From positions 2,046,001-2,110,000 of the forward strand of contig NZ_JBFNXW010000001.1 of the NCBI RefSeq assembly GCF_040811775.1: 64,000 nt of DNA, in the 5' to 3' direction. This stretch comes from Balneola sp. MJW-20 (GTDB lineage: Bacteria; Bacteroidota; Rhodothermia; Balneolales; Balneolaceae). The notes under the pieces were generated by a model. It made no database searches. It was not told where the DNA came from and saw nothing but the letters and a program-made list of their open reading frames with translations. The first letter of the stretch is position 1, and each line of letters opens with the position of its first letter. Shown here one piece after another: positions 1 to 9,170 of this stretch. The position numbers were made by a program, and so were the translations under genes.

Positions 1-1
1 G

Positions 2-961
2 AAAGATGAAGTAATCCAGTTCGCTGATGCACGGGGAGACTCACTTAAACTTGCACAGATCTGTGCAACCATGGATGAAGCTGAATTCATTGTATTTTGC
101 GGTGTGCATTTTATGGCAGAGACTGCTGATATGCTTACCAAAGGGGATCAGAAAGTGATCCTTCCTGACATGAGAGCAGGATGCTCTATGGCAGATATGG
201 CCGATATTGAACAGACCGTGAAAGGGTGGGAACTCATGCAGGAAACCTGGGGGGATACCATATTACCCCTCACCTATGTGAACTCCACGGCAGCTATCAA
301 AGGATTCGTCGGGAAATACGGTGGTGCTACCGTAACCTCTTCTAATGCAAAACAAATGCTTGAGTGGGCCTTTACACAGAAATCACGCATTCTTTTTCTC
401 CCTGATCAGCACCTGGGCCGCAATACAGCTTTTGATCTCGGAATTCCACTCGAGCAGATGGCTGTATATGCACCTCTGGAAAATAAATTTGAATTTGAAG
501 GCGATCTTGATGACGTAAAGGTGATCCTTTGGAAAGGACATTGTTCAGTTCATGAGAAGTTCAATATCAAACACGTGGAGAACCTGCGGGAAAGAGATCC
601 TGATGTAAATATTATCGTTCACCCGGAGTGCACCTATGATGTGGTACAATCTGCAGATTACAAGGGATCAACGAATTATATCATCAAAACCATTGAAGCG
701 GCGCCTTCAGGAAGCAAATGGGCAATCGGTACTGAGATGAATCTGGTAAATCGCCTAATAGAAGAAAACCCGGATAAAGAGATCGAGTCTCTGAACCCAT
801 TTATGTGTCCCTGCCTGACCATGAACCGAATTGACCTGCCTCATCTGCTGTGGAGTCTTGAGAAACTGGAAGAAGGAGAAGTTGTAAACCAGATCTCTGT
901 ACCAGAAGAGGTTACCAAACATGCCGTGCTGGCTTTGAACAGAATGCTGGAAAGAAGTTAA
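2..961 (+). CDS. nadA: Quinolinate synthase NadA (5' end cut by window edge)
   Basis: NadA condenses iminoaspartate with dihydroxyacetone phosphate to give quinolinate in de novo NAD synthesis, using a cytosolic [4Fe-4S] cluster. The frame is already open at base 2, before the first ATG at 71, and encodes a family-like stretch ending [14 protein letters not shown], so the N-terminus lies outside the window. Counting from the ATG at 71, the cluster cysteines fit Cys38 (AGCSMADM), Cys158 ([10 protein letters not shown]) and the Cys246/Cys248 pair (FMCPCLTMN). These correspond to the three E. coli ligand regions. Other family marks are [18 protein letters not shown] and PDQHLGRN. The C-terminus is complete. 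No nadB or nadC is visible downstream. Confidence 0.95.
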   Translation, partial: KDEVIQFADARGDSLKLAQICATMDEAEFIVFCGVHFMAETADMLTKGDQKVILPDMRAGCSMADMADIEQTVKGWELMQETWGDTILPLTYVNSTAAIKGFVGKYGGATVTSSNAKQMLEWAFTQKSRILFLPDQHLGRNTAFDLGIPLEQMAVYAPLENKFEFEGDLDDVKVILWKGHCSVHEKFNIKHVENLRERDPDVNIIVHPECTYDVVQSADYKGSTNYIIKTIEAAPSGSKWAIGTEMNLVNRLIEENPDKEIESLNPFMCPCLTMNRIDLPHLLWSLEKLEEGEVVNQISVPEEVTKHAVLALNRMLERS

Positions 962-1118
962 ATTCTTTAACCTTCCTTTAAACCTGGACCCGACGGTTTT
1001 TTAATCTGTTAGATCCTTTCTGATCTTTTTTAAAAGTTTTTTCCTCTGATCTAAACTTTTTGGCTGTTTCTGTGGTTGTAAATGCACAATTCATTCAATA
1101 TTAAACTAATTTTATAAT

Positions 1119-1481
1119 ATGAGCTATTTAGATAAGATCAACGATGTATACAACCATATCGCACAGGGAAATGCAATGGATGCATTCGAAAAATACTATT
1201 CAGATAATGTCGATATGATCCTGGAAGACGGCACTGTAGTATCCGGAAAAGATGCGAACCGTGACCGTGAAAACGAATTCTTTGGTAGCGTTGAAGAATT
1301 TCACGGCATGGAAGTACAGGCAATCAATTCCAACGAGGAAAAAGGTACCACCACTGTTGAAAGCTGGATGGACGTTACTTTTAAAGGCGGAAACCGCGTA
1401 AAGATAGAGCAGGTTGCCACTCAGAAATGGAATGGTGACGAGATCGTAAAAGAAAGATTTTACGGTACACAGCAAGGGTAA
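1119..1481 (+). CDS. SnoaL/NTF2-like small protein
   Basis: This 120-residue soluble protein has no signal peptide. Its pattern is that of the NTF2/SnoaL-like cone fold: an N-terminal helix pair (DKINDVYNHIAQGNAMDAFEKYYSDNVDM), a turn carrying the GKDANR motif, then four strands ending in the QKWNGDEIVKERFYG hairpin. Proteins of this fold are either small isomerases/hydrolases or simple ligand binders, and I cannot assign a substrate. It stands alone, with about 160 bp upstream and a strong terminator directly downstream, so it is probably monocistronic. The fold assignment is by pattern, and the function is unknown. Confidence 0.8.
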   Translation: MSYLDKINDVYNHIAQGNAMDAFEKYYSDNVDMILEDGTVVSGKDANRDRENEFFGSVEEFHGMEVQAINSNEEKGTTTVESWMDVTFKGGNRVKIEQVATQKWNGDEIVKERFYGTQQG

Positions 1482-1500
1482 TTACACCTGATGATATTCA

Positions 1501-1538
1501 AAGTCCTGCAGACCCTGTTTGCAGGACTTTTTTTATTT
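1501..1538 (+). terminator. Rho-independent terminator after the SnoaL-like gene
   Basis: A perfect 11-bp stem (AAAGTCCTGCA pairing with TGCAGGACTTT) around a 9-nt loop is followed by a T-run. It lies 20 bp past the stop codon of the SnoaL-like gene. Confidence 0.9.
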
Positions 1539-1587
1539 CTAAAAAATATCGTACCTATTTACAGACCTGAATTAATCCGGATTCCTT

Positions 1588-2799
1588 ATGATCAAACGTA
1601 ATTCTTTAGTACTGCTGCTTGTTCTATTCATTCAACCTCTCGTTGCTCAGGATTACTTTCCGGGTAAATGGGGAAACTGGGAAAAAAGAAGTCCGGAGCA
1701 ATTGGGTCTGGATCGTGTAAAGATCGATGAAGCTATTCAGTTCGCCCGTGATAATGAAAGCGGTAATCCAAGAAGTATGGAAGAAAATCATTACGGAACC
1801 TTTGGGCGTGAACCCTTTGGATACGGTATAGGGCCGTTTAAAGATCGCGGGGAGCAGACCGGTATCATCATCAAGAACGGATATATCATTGCAGAATGGG
1901 GAGAGCCCCAGCGCGTGGATATGACGCATAGTGTGACTAAAAGCTTTTTGTCATCAACAGCCGGAATTGCTTTTGATATGGGACTCATCCGGGATGTAAA
2001 TGATCGCGTCGCTCCGTATATGGCACCGGTTCTGGTCATGGACTTCGATGATAATCGTAACAAAGCAGATCATTATGGTGACCAAAAAGTACTGAATCTG
2101 TTTGAGAGCGAGCACAATCAAAAGATCACCTGGAATCACCTTTTGCGACAGACCAGCGACTGGGAGGGAACATTATGGGGCAAACCTGACTGGGCAGACC
2201 GGCCTACTGGAGAACGCAGCGAATGGACTACGCGCCCCCGTAACGTACCTGGAAGTGTGTATGAGTATAATGATGTACGGGTAAATGTTCTTGCACTTGC
2301 TCTTATGAACCTATTCAGAAAGCCTCTGCCGGAAGTTCTCAGAGAGCACCTCATGGACCCGATCGGAGCCTCTCCTACCTGGAGATGGCAGGGATACGAA
2401 AACTCGTGGGTGGTCATAGACGGACAGCTTATGCAGGCAGTGAGCGGCGGCGGTCATTGGGGAGGAGGCATGTTCATATCTGCCCGTGACCAGGCAAGAC
2501 TTGGTTTGCTTACGTTACATAACGGCCGCTGGAAAGATCAACAGATCCTTTCTGAGCAATGGAATCTGATGGCCCAGACCCCAACAGAAGCAGAAAAGGG
2601 TTATGGGTTTATGAACTGGTTTCTCAATACTGGTAAAGAAAGACTGCCAAGTGCTCCTGAAAGTGCTTTCTTTCATTTGGGCTCAGGAGTAAATATGGTA
2701 TACGTAGATCAGGACAACGATCTCGTGATCGTAGCCCGATGGATCGAGGGTTCAGCCATGGACGGAATTGTTAAAAGAGTATTGGAAGCGCATAATTAA
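1588..2799 (+). CDS. Exported serine hydrolase, beta-lactamase/transpeptidase-like
   Basis: This 403-residue protein has a Sec signal peptide (LVLLLVLFIQPLVAQ). It belongs to the class C beta-lactamase-like serine hydrolases (EstB/DD-peptidase family). The SxxK catalytic motif is S115-V-T-K in THSVTKSFLSS, the YxN-type tyrosine is near residue 227 (EYNDVR), and a C-terminal HLGSG sits where the KTG/HxG box is expected. The family includes esterases, D-aminopeptidases and penicillin-binding proteins. The substrate here cannot be told, but a role in the periplasm or outside the cell is likely. It appears to be its own transcription unit. Confidence 0.88.
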   Translation: MIKRNSLVLLLVLFIQPLVAQDYFPGKWGNWEKRSPEQLGLDRVKIDEAIQFARDNESGNPRSMEENHYGTFGREPFGYGIGPFKDRGEQTGIIIKNGYIIAEWGEPQRVDMTHSVTKSFLSSTAGIAFDMGLIRDVNDRVAPYMAPVLVMDFDDNRNKADHYGDQKVLNLFESEHNQKITWNHLLRQTSDWEGTLWGKPDWADRPTGERSEWTTRPRNVPGSVYEYNDVRVNVLALALMNLFRKPLPEVLREHLMDPIGASPTWRWQGYENSWVVIDGQLMQAVSGGGHWGGGMFISARDQARLGLLTLHNGRWKDQQILSEQWNLMAQTPTEAEKGYGFMNWFLNTGKERLPSAPESAFFHLGSGVNMVYVDQDNDLVIVARWIEGSAMDGIVKRVLEAHN

Positions 2800-2889
2800 T
2801 ATTATTATATATTTAGGCTTATCATTTTTTGGGTGCGTAAAGATTTATTAGTATTCTCACATCGAAATTATTAATAAATCTGACCCTAC

Positions 2890-3834
2890 ATGCGAAGCCT
2901 TCTTTATGTATCATTTTTGATCGCCATTGCCTTTAACAGCACTCAATTAATTGCTCAGAATTCCAGCAGACAGGTGTATGTAGACGTTGATGTAGATCGA
3001 AAGGGAGTTCACCAGTTCTATACTGTTAACCAATCCTATGCTCCGTATACCATTAAAGTGGATTTTAATAATGTCCAAAATGCTATTCCTCCCAGAAACC
3101 CATATTACACGGTGGCTCAAACCGGACGCTCTCTTTTCCTCCGATTAAGAAAATCGGGTGCGGGGTCCGGACCGGTTCGTTACAGGTATAGCTATACACG
3201 TTATAGAGGCTGCTATGATGCCGAACCGGACAAGGATGTTGAATATCTGCTGCCTGTCGGGCCGGATAAATCTGTTCAGATCTCTAGTTTAACCTCTCTT
3301 AAAAGTTATGATCCCACCGGCTCTAAAGAGAGAGAAGTGATCGGCCATGCTTATAGAGTTGGACGAGGAGATACCGTATATGCCGTTCGTAAGGGGAGAA
3401 TTACCCTCACCTATAACGGATCTGAAGATGAATCCAAGAACGTATTTAACAGAGATCAGAACTGGCTTGAGATCGTTCACGAGGATTGTACCTTTGCCAG
3501 ATACCGTCAGCTCAAAAAGGGAACAATCACAGTAGAGCCCGGGGATGAAGTGAATCCCGGAGATCCTCTTGCGGTGGTTGCAAATGCTGAAAATGAAGGA
3601 GATGAATTTTTCAACATCCGTTACTCATATTCTAATCTGAAATCTATTATTGATAAGGGCAAAGATCCCTCAATGTCTAACCCACAGGCATATTTTGTCC
3701 CGGATTTTCGGACTGCGAACGGGTCTAAGGTAAAGCTGAAGTCAGGAGATACCTACCATGCTGTTCACCCTGAGGAAGTGATTACTCAGGAAATGAACCG
3801 GAGAGAACGAAGACGATACCGGAGAAGAAATTAA
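2890..3834 (+). CDS. Secreted protein with a degenerate LytM/M23-like domain
   Basis: This 314-residue protein has an N-terminal signal peptide ending near LIAQ. Residues ~160-260 follow the strand pattern of M23 (LytM) peptidases: GDTVYAVRKGRITLTYN, WLEIVHEDCTFARYRQL, then VEPGDEVNPGDPLAVV. The zinc ligands expected for M23 are missing: there is no HxGxD, YAHL is replaced by FARYRQL, and the final HxH is replaced by FNIRYS. It is therefore probably a non-catalytic LytM factor or a structural or binding domain. The C-terminus is strongly basic (NRRERRRYRRRN). The specific role is unknown. It stands alone between two exported hydrolase genes. Confidence 0.65.
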   Translation: MRSLLYVSFLIAIAFNSTQLIAQNSSRQVYVDVDVDRKGVHQFYTVNQSYAPYTIKVDFNNVQNAIPPRNPYYTVAQTGRSLFLRLRKSGAGSGPVRYRYSYTRYRGCYDAEPDKDVEYLLPVGPDKSVQISSLTSLKSYDPTGSKEREVIGHAYRVGRGDTVYAVRKGRITLTYNGSEDESKNVFNRDQNWLEIVHEDCTFARYRQLKKGTITVEPGDEVNPGDPLAVVANAENEGDEFFNIRYSYSNLKSIIDKGKDPSMSNPQAYFVPDFRTANGSKVKLKSGDTYHAVHPEEVITQEMNRRERRRYRRRN

Positions 3835-3941
3835 GCTGCTTAAAGCCTTATTAGGATTAATTGGATTATATAATATCTTATTCGGATAATAATTTACTGC
3901 CCTGAAAGGGCTCACCCTGCATTATCTAAATCAAGATCTAT

Positions 3942-5240
3942 ATGAGACTCTGTTTAATCCCCCTACTGATTCTATGTCTGTCTTCCACTGCGTTTGCACA
4001 AAATGAAGCCCTAAAAAAGGTTATTGACCAAAAGGCTGATGAGATCGAAGAACAGGTTATTGAATGGCGCCGCCATTTTCACGAAAATCCGGAGCTATCA
4101 AATCGTGAATTTGAGACTGCTGAATACATTGCTGCATATTTGAATGAACTTGGGCTGGAAGTTCAGACCGGAGTCGCAAAAACTGGCGTAGTAGGAATTT
4201 TAAAGGGGGGAAAAGCAGGACCGGTAGTAGGCTTAAGAGCCGATATTGATGCTCTTCCCGTAGTAGAAAGAACCGACGTACCTTTTAAATCCGTTGCTAC
4301 CGGAATTTACCAGGGAAATGAAGTCGGCGTTATGCATGCCTGCGGCCACGATACCCATATAGCCATGCTGATGGGAGTAGCAAAAATTCTTACCGACATG
4401 AAAGAGGACCTGCCAGGCACGGTCAAGTTCATCTTTCAACCTGCGGAAGAGGGTGCTCCGTTGGGAGAAGAAGGCGGAGCGGAACTAATGGTTAAAGAAG
4501 GAGTACTTAAAAATCCTGAAGTTGATGCCATATTCGGTCTGCACATTTCAGATGATACTCCGGTAGGAGTCATTGAATACCGACCGGAAGGAATCATGGC
4601 AGCTGTTAACAGCTATAGTATACAGGTTAAAGGCAAACAGGCTCACGGGTCAGCTCCCTGGAACGGAGTAGATCCCATTGTTACCTCTGCTCAGATAATC
4701 AATAATATTCAGACTATTGTGAGTCGAAACCTGCCATTAACAGAACAGGCCGCTGTTGTTACCGTTGGAATCATAAGGGGCGGTGTCAGGAACAATATTA
4801 TTCCGGAAGAAGTGTATATGGAGGGAACCATCAGAACACTGGATGCCGATATGCGGAAAACACTTTTTGAAAGGCTCGAGACCATCGTAACCAATACTGC
4901 TGAAAGTAACGGGGCTGAAGCCACTTTAACGATCAACAAAGGATACCCGATTACATATAATGATCCTGAGCTCACCGCTGCTATGCTTCCTACTCTTGAA
5001 GAGACAGCAGGTAAAGATAATGTTGTTCTGATCAACGCGATAACCGGCGCGGAAGACTTCTCCTTCTTTCAGAAAGAGGTCCCCGGACTTTACCTTTTTA
5101 TCGGAGGAAAAGCCGAAGGTCGTGAGGCTGCAGGGCACCACACTCCTGACTTTTACATCGATGAAAGTGGGATGAAGTTAGGAGTCAGAACTCTGAGCAA
5201 CCTGGTATTCGATTACACTGCCCGATCTGCCGGACAATAA
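3942..5240 (+). CDS. Exported M20 family metallo-amidohydrolase
   Basis: This 432-residue protein has a signal peptide (LILCLSSTAFAQ) followed by an M20D-type dizinc amidohydrolase, the group containing hippurate hydrolase, N-acyl-amino-acid amidohydrolase and IAA-amino acid hydrolases. Metal-site motifs are HACGHDTH near residue 131, QPAEEG near 166, GLHISD, and the late GAEDFSFF and GHHTPDFY boxes. The central dimerisation domain starts at YSIQVKGKQAHGSAPW. It probably hydrolyses N-acyl amino acids or related amides in the periplasm. It lies 23 bp upstream of the WD40-like lipoprotein gene on the same strand, so the two may be cotranscribed. The exact substrate is unknown. Confidence 0.92.
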   Translation: MRLCLIPLLILCLSSTAFAQNEALKKVIDQKADEIEEQVIEWRRHFHENPELSNREFETAEYIAAYLNELGLEVQTGVAKTGVVGILKGGKAGPVVGLRADIDALPVVERTDVPFKSVATGIYQGNEVGVMHACGHDTHIAMLMGVAKILTDMKEDLPGTVKFIFQPAEEGAPLGEEGGAELMVKEGVLKNPEVDAIFGLHISDDTPVGVIEYRPEGIMAAVNSYSIQVKGKQAHGSAPWNGVDPIVTSAQIINNIQTIVSRNLPLTEQAAVVTVGIIRGGVRNNIIPEEVYMEGTIRTLDADMRKTLFERLETIVTNTAESNGAEATLTINKGYPITYNDPELTAAMLPTLEETAGKDNVVLINAITGAEDFSFFQKEVPGLYLFIGGKAEGREAAGHHTPDFYIDESGMKLGVRTLSNLVFDYTARSAGQ

Positions 5241-5263
5241 TATTAAAAGAAATACGACTGCTC

Positions 5264-6256
5264 ATGAACCGGACGGTTTATTTATTCACCATTCTGCTTT
5301 TTAGCCTTATCTCATGCCAACAGGCATCACAATTTAATTTTGGGTCACCCACAGAAACGGGTGCTTCAAAAACTCCTGATAACCTTAAGATCGCCTACAA
5401 TGTGCTCGAAAATGTACAAACCAACGATTATGAGATCTATGTTATGAATGCTGATGGTAGTAATAAAACCAATATCTCTAATCAGCCCGGTGTGGATTGG
5501 GTATATTATAGCTATGGAACAAAGTTGTATTTCGTATCGGACCGGGATACAACATCCGGGATCTTTTTTCTGTATGAAATGGAATATGACGGTTCGGAAA
5601 TAAGGAAGATCACTGACTTCAGGATACAGGACAGTTGGTTTAGCAGTCGAAATTCGGGGCAGGAATTTGTTATTAAACCTCATGACACTGTCGACAGTAC
5701 ACGTTTCTATATCATTGATATGGATGGAGAAGTTCTGGAGCAGATAGAGCCCGGTCTTCCATATATTTATGATCCTCATTTTTCCCCAACGGGTGATCAG
5801 ATCGTATTCAGAGGATCAAGATCTCCTTATCTGGAAGACTCCGGATACATCGATGAGCTTTACATTATAAATACTGACGGATCCGGTTTAAGACAGCTAA
5901 CCCAATATCCTGAAAATGATTCTTCCGCACGATGGTGGAGCTATCATGCAGGCCCCCCACGCTGGAAACAAGAGCAAAACCGGATTACCTACAACTCTAT
6001 ACAAAAAGGAACCAGCAGCCTTTTTGAGATCAGTCCCGACGGTAGTGATCAGACCCAAATTACTTCAGACAGTACCTACGACGGCTGGCACTCCTGGTCT
6101 GAAGATGGGGAATGGCTGGTTTTTTCCCGTTCAGTGGTAAACGGAGGATCATTTAACTATGACATCTACCTTCGTAAACAGAACTCTGATGAAGTCTTAA
6201 GAGTAACTACTTCACCAAAGATCGAGCAGGCTCCGGTATTTGTCCGATCTGAATAG
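5264..6256 (+). CDS. TolB-like WD40/PD40 beta-propeller lipoprotein
   Basis: This 330-residue protein has a lipoprotein signal (FSLISC lipobox, Cys19). Repeated units of the PD40 kind follow: YEIYVMNADGSNKTNIS, FFLYEMEYDGSEIRKIT, LYIINTDGSGLRQLT and LFEISPDGSDQTQIT, which build a beta-propeller like that of TolB or the prolyl-oligopeptidase N-domain. No catalytic domain follows, so it is probably a periplasmic or outer-membrane binding protein. The start is 23 bp past the M20 amidohydrolase stop, which suggests one transcript. The ligand is unknown. Confidence 0.85.
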   Translation: MNRTVYLFTILLFSLISCQQASQFNFGSPTETGASKTPDNLKIAYNVLENVQTNDYEIYVMNADGSNKTNISNQPGVDWVYYSYGTKLYFVSDRDTTSGIFFLYEMEYDGSEIRKITDFRIQDSWFSSRNSGQEFVIKPHDTVDSTRFYIIDMDGEVLEQIEPGLPYIYDPHFSPTGDQIVFRGSRSPYLEDSGYIDELYIINTDGSGLRQLTQYPENDSSARWWSYHAGPPRWKQEQNRITYNSIQKGTSSLFEISPDGSDQTQITSDSTYDGWHSWSEDGEWLVFSRSVVNGGSFNYDIYLRKQNSDEVLRVTTSPKIEQAPVFVRSE

Positions 6257-6323
6257 ACCGCTGAAAATGTTAGCAGGGATGATTATTATCAGTATTTAAA
6301 TACTGAACCACTTCCCTCTGCTA

Positions 6324-8174
6324 ATGAAAAGAACTTACTTTCTGTTTTTATTACTTCTGATTCCTTCAATGTCGGCTGCACAAAACATTGAGAGAATAGA
6401 ACCTTCACACTGGTGGGCACAGATGCCTGTTCAGGAGCTGCAGATCACCTTATATGGAAAAGATATCGGGTTGTACCGTGCTGCTATCGATTACCCGGGA
6501 GTCGAGATCCGCAAACAGATCTCTGTAGACTCCCCTAATTATCTTTTCATATATCTGGATGTCAGTAAAACAGCGGAGCCCGGCACATTTTCCGTCACAC
6601 TGACTCACCATAACAAAAGCACTGAATTTGCTTATGAACTAAGACCAAGAGAGACCCGGGGACGCAGGAATATGGGCTTTGATGCATCCGATGTTATTTA
6701 CCTGATGATGCCGGACCGGTTTGCCAACGGAGACCCCTCAAATGACAGCATAGAGGGAATGCTGGAAAAAGCCCGCTTCGGTGACCTGACCCGCAGACAG
6801 GGGGGCGATATACAGGGAGTGATCAACAATCTTAATTATCTTGACGAATTGGGAATGACCGCTGTATGGTTCACACCCATGTTTGAAAATGATATGACAG
6901 CCCAATACGGGGCTTATCACGGATATGCGGCAACAGATCTTTATAAAGTGGACCCGCGATTTGGAAGCAACGAACTTTATAAAGCTTTAGTTGACTCCGT
7001 TCATGAGAGGGGAATGAAAGTGATCATGGATATGATCCACAATCATATTGGTGACAAGCATTGGTGGATGAAAGACCTTCCTACAGCTGACTGGGTGCAT
7101 GATTTTGAAAGATTCGGACAGACCAATTTTCGTGGATCTGTAGCTTCAGATCCCTATGCTTCAGAATTTGATCAACTTAAACTAACTGACGGCTGGTTTG
7201 TACCCGAAATGCCAGACCTGAACCAGAACAATGAATTGCTGGCCGACTATCTTATTCAGAACACCCTTTGGTGGATCGAATATTCAGGGGTCGACGGCAT
7301 CCGGATGGATACATATGTATATCCGGATAAAGATTACATGGCAAAATGGTCGGAAAAAGTTCTGGAAGCCTATCCTGACTTCAATATTGTAGGTGAAGCC
7401 TGGGTAAATACCGTAAGCGGGCAGTCTTTCTGGCAGGAAAATGCTCCCGGGGTAGATGACGGATATGATTCAAACCTGCCCAGTCTTACGGATTTCAATT
7501 TCTCATTTGCAGTACGGGATGCCTTTACCCAGGACTTCGGCTGGCAAAACGGGTTGAGTAGACTATACTACTTTTTATCTCAGGATTTCGTCTATCATGA
7601 TCCGATGAAGAATGTAACCTTTCTGGACAACCACGATATGTCACGATTTTATGAGCATATCGGAAAGGAAGAAGACTTTTTTAAAATGGCATTAGTCTAT
7701 CTGATGACCACCCGTGGCATTCCACAGCTGTATTACGGTACTGAGCTCATGATGGGACATACTGAAACCCAGGGTGATGATGAAGCCTGGCGCCAGACCA
7801 TGCCAGGAGGGTGGCCGGAAGATGAGCGATCGGTATTCACTAAAGAAGGCAGAACCGATAAAGAAAATGAGATCTTTGAATTGGTCCGGACCCTGGCACA
7901 GTGGCGTAAAACGGCTATCGCTACTCATGAAGGTAAATTGGTTCATTTCATACCTGAGAATGGCCTTTATGTCTATTTCAGGGTACATGATGAACAAACG
8001 ATCATGGTGGCCCTTAATAGTAATGAAGACACTTCAGAACTAAATGAGAACCGATATAACGAGATCCTTTCCCGCTTCACCAGTGGTTACGAAATTATAA
8101 GCGGTGAACAGGTTTCATTAAATAATATTCAAATCGAAGGCAGGTCAGCGGTAATCATTGAACTGAAAAATTAG
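6324..8174 (+). CDS. Exported GH13 alpha-amylase / cyclomaltodextrinase-like enzyme
   Basis: This 616-residue protein has a signal peptide (LLLIPSMSAAQ). An Ig-like N-domain (to ~residue 110) of the cyclomaltodextrinase/neopullulanase type comes first, then the GH13 (beta/alpha)8 barrel from about VIYLMMPDRFANGD, and a C-terminal beta domain. Catalytic residues can be placed at the nucleophile Asp near 328 (GIRMDTY), the acid Glu near 357 (IVGEAW) and the third Asp near 437 (LDNHDMSRF). It resembles SusA-type periplasmic enzymes that cut maltooligosaccharides, cyclodextrins or pullulan. No SusC/SusD pair is present in this window, so transport of the substrate is encoded elsewhere or is not TonB-dependent. 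Confidence 0.93.
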   Translation: MKRTYFLFLLLLIPSMSAAQNIERIEPSHWWAQMPVQELQITLYGKDIGLYRAAIDYPGVEIRKQISVDSPNYLFIYLDVSKTAEPGTFSVTLTHHNKSTEFAYELRPRETRGRRNMGFDASDVIYLMMPDRFANGDPSNDSIEGMLEKARFGDLTRRQGGDIQGVINNLNYLDELGMTAVWFTPMFENDMTAQYGAYHGYAATDLYKVDPRFGSNELYKALVDSVHERGMKVIMDMIHNHIGDKHWWMKDLPTADWVHDFERFGQTNFRGSVASDPYASEFDQLKLTDGWFVPEMPDLNQNNELLADYLIQNTLWWIEYSGVDGIRMDTYVYPDKDYMAKWSEKVLEAYPDFNIVGEAWVNTVSGQSFWQENAPGVDDGYDSNLPSLTDFNFSFAVRDAFTQDFGWQNGLSRLYYFLSQDFVYHDPMKNVTFLDNHDMSRFYEHIGKEEDFFKMALVYLMTTRGIPQLYYGTELMMGHTETQGDDEAWRQTMPGGWPEDERSVFTKEGRTDKENEIFELVRTLAQWRKTAIATHEGKLVHFIPENGLYVYFRVHDEQTIMVALNSNEDTSELNENRYNEILSRFTSGYEIISGEQVSLNNIQIEGRSAVIIELKN

Positions 8175-8267
8175 TTCTGATTAATAATTTCATTCTTTAA
8201 TGAGACCCAAAAGCAGAAATGCTTATTTTCAGGTTTCAATTATTTAGGTACAGCTACAGCTATAAAA

Positions 8268-9170
8268 ATGAAAGAATTTGACGTGGTTGTTCTGACGGAA
8301 TCCAGATATATCCGTCCGGACGACAACAGCCCTTATGTGCAGAATATTCTGACCGAGGACCGGCTTATTATGGATGCCCTGCTTAGCCGCGGACTTCTCG
8401 TGGACAGAAAAGAATGGACCGATCAGCAATTTGACTGGTCCGATACACGGGCAGTGGTATTTCGTACTACCTGGGACTATTTCGATAAGGTTGAGTTGTT
8501 CAGGCGCTGGCTGAATCTTGTGGATACTAAGTGTTTATGTATCAATGATAAAGAGACTATTCTCTGGAATATTGACAAACATTACCTGGCAGATCTTGCT
8601 CAAAATAATGTCCCGGTCATACCTACTCATTTTACCCGGGCAGACCGAAAAGCGTCCCTTTCCAAGATCATGAAAGACCGTGGATGGAATGATGTGGTGA
8701 TCAAACCCGCGGTTGGCGGAGCCGGCCGCCTGACCTACCGAATCCTTGGTGCCCAGATCAAGGAATTTGAGGATCAGTTTGCCGAGTGGACTCAAATAGA
8801 ATCGTTTATGGTTCAGCCCTTTCAACGCTCTGTACCGGCTAAGGGAGAAGTTTCACACATGTTTTTTGGTGACCATTACAGTCACTCCATATTAAAAAGA
8901 GCAAAAGACGGAGACTTCAGAGTTCAGGATGATTTTGGGGGTACCGTTCACCCTTATGAGGCCAGCGAAGAGGAAATCCGTTTCGGGCTTCATGCAATCA
9001 GGTCCTCCGGCAAAAATCCAACCTATGCACGTGTGGATGTCATTGAAGATAATAACGGCCGGCTGGCGGTTTCTGAACTGGAGCTGGTAGAACCCGAATT
9101 ATGGATGAGGATGAATCCGGAGTCAGCTGATATTTTTGCAGATCAAATCCTTATGCAGCTTGAATCTTAA
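8268..9170 (+). CDS. ATP-grasp family ligase (DcsG-like), substrate unknown
   Basis: This 300-residue cytosolic protein has an N-terminal preATP-grasp domain with the box AVVFRTTWDYFDK. That box is seen in ATP-grasp proteins related to the cycloserine enzyme DcsG and to glutathione synthetase-like ligases. Later features are VVIKPAVGGAGRLTYR (ATP-binding loop and lysine), ESFMVQPF, GEVSHMFFG and the Mg-binding YARVDVIEDNNGRLAVSELELVEPELW. Such enzymes join an acyl phosphate to an amine or thiol. No biosynthetic neighbours hint at a substrate. Its stop codon overlaps the stop of the convergent GIY-YIG gene in the same TTAA. Confidence 0.82.
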   Translation: MKEFDVVVLTESRYIRPDDNSPYVQNILTEDRLIMDALLSRGLLVDRKEWTDQQFDWSDTRAVVFRTTWDYFDKVELFRRWLNLVDTKCLCINDKETILWNIDKHYLADLAQNNVPVIPTHFTRADRKASLSKIMKDRGWNDVVIKPAVGGAGRLTYRILGAQIKEFEDQFAEWTQIESFMVQPFQRSVPAKGEVSHMFFGDHYSHSILKRAKDGDFRVQDDFGGTVHPYEASEEEIRFGLHAIRSSGKNPTYARVDVIEDNNGRLAVSELELVEPELWMRMNPESADIFADQILMQLES

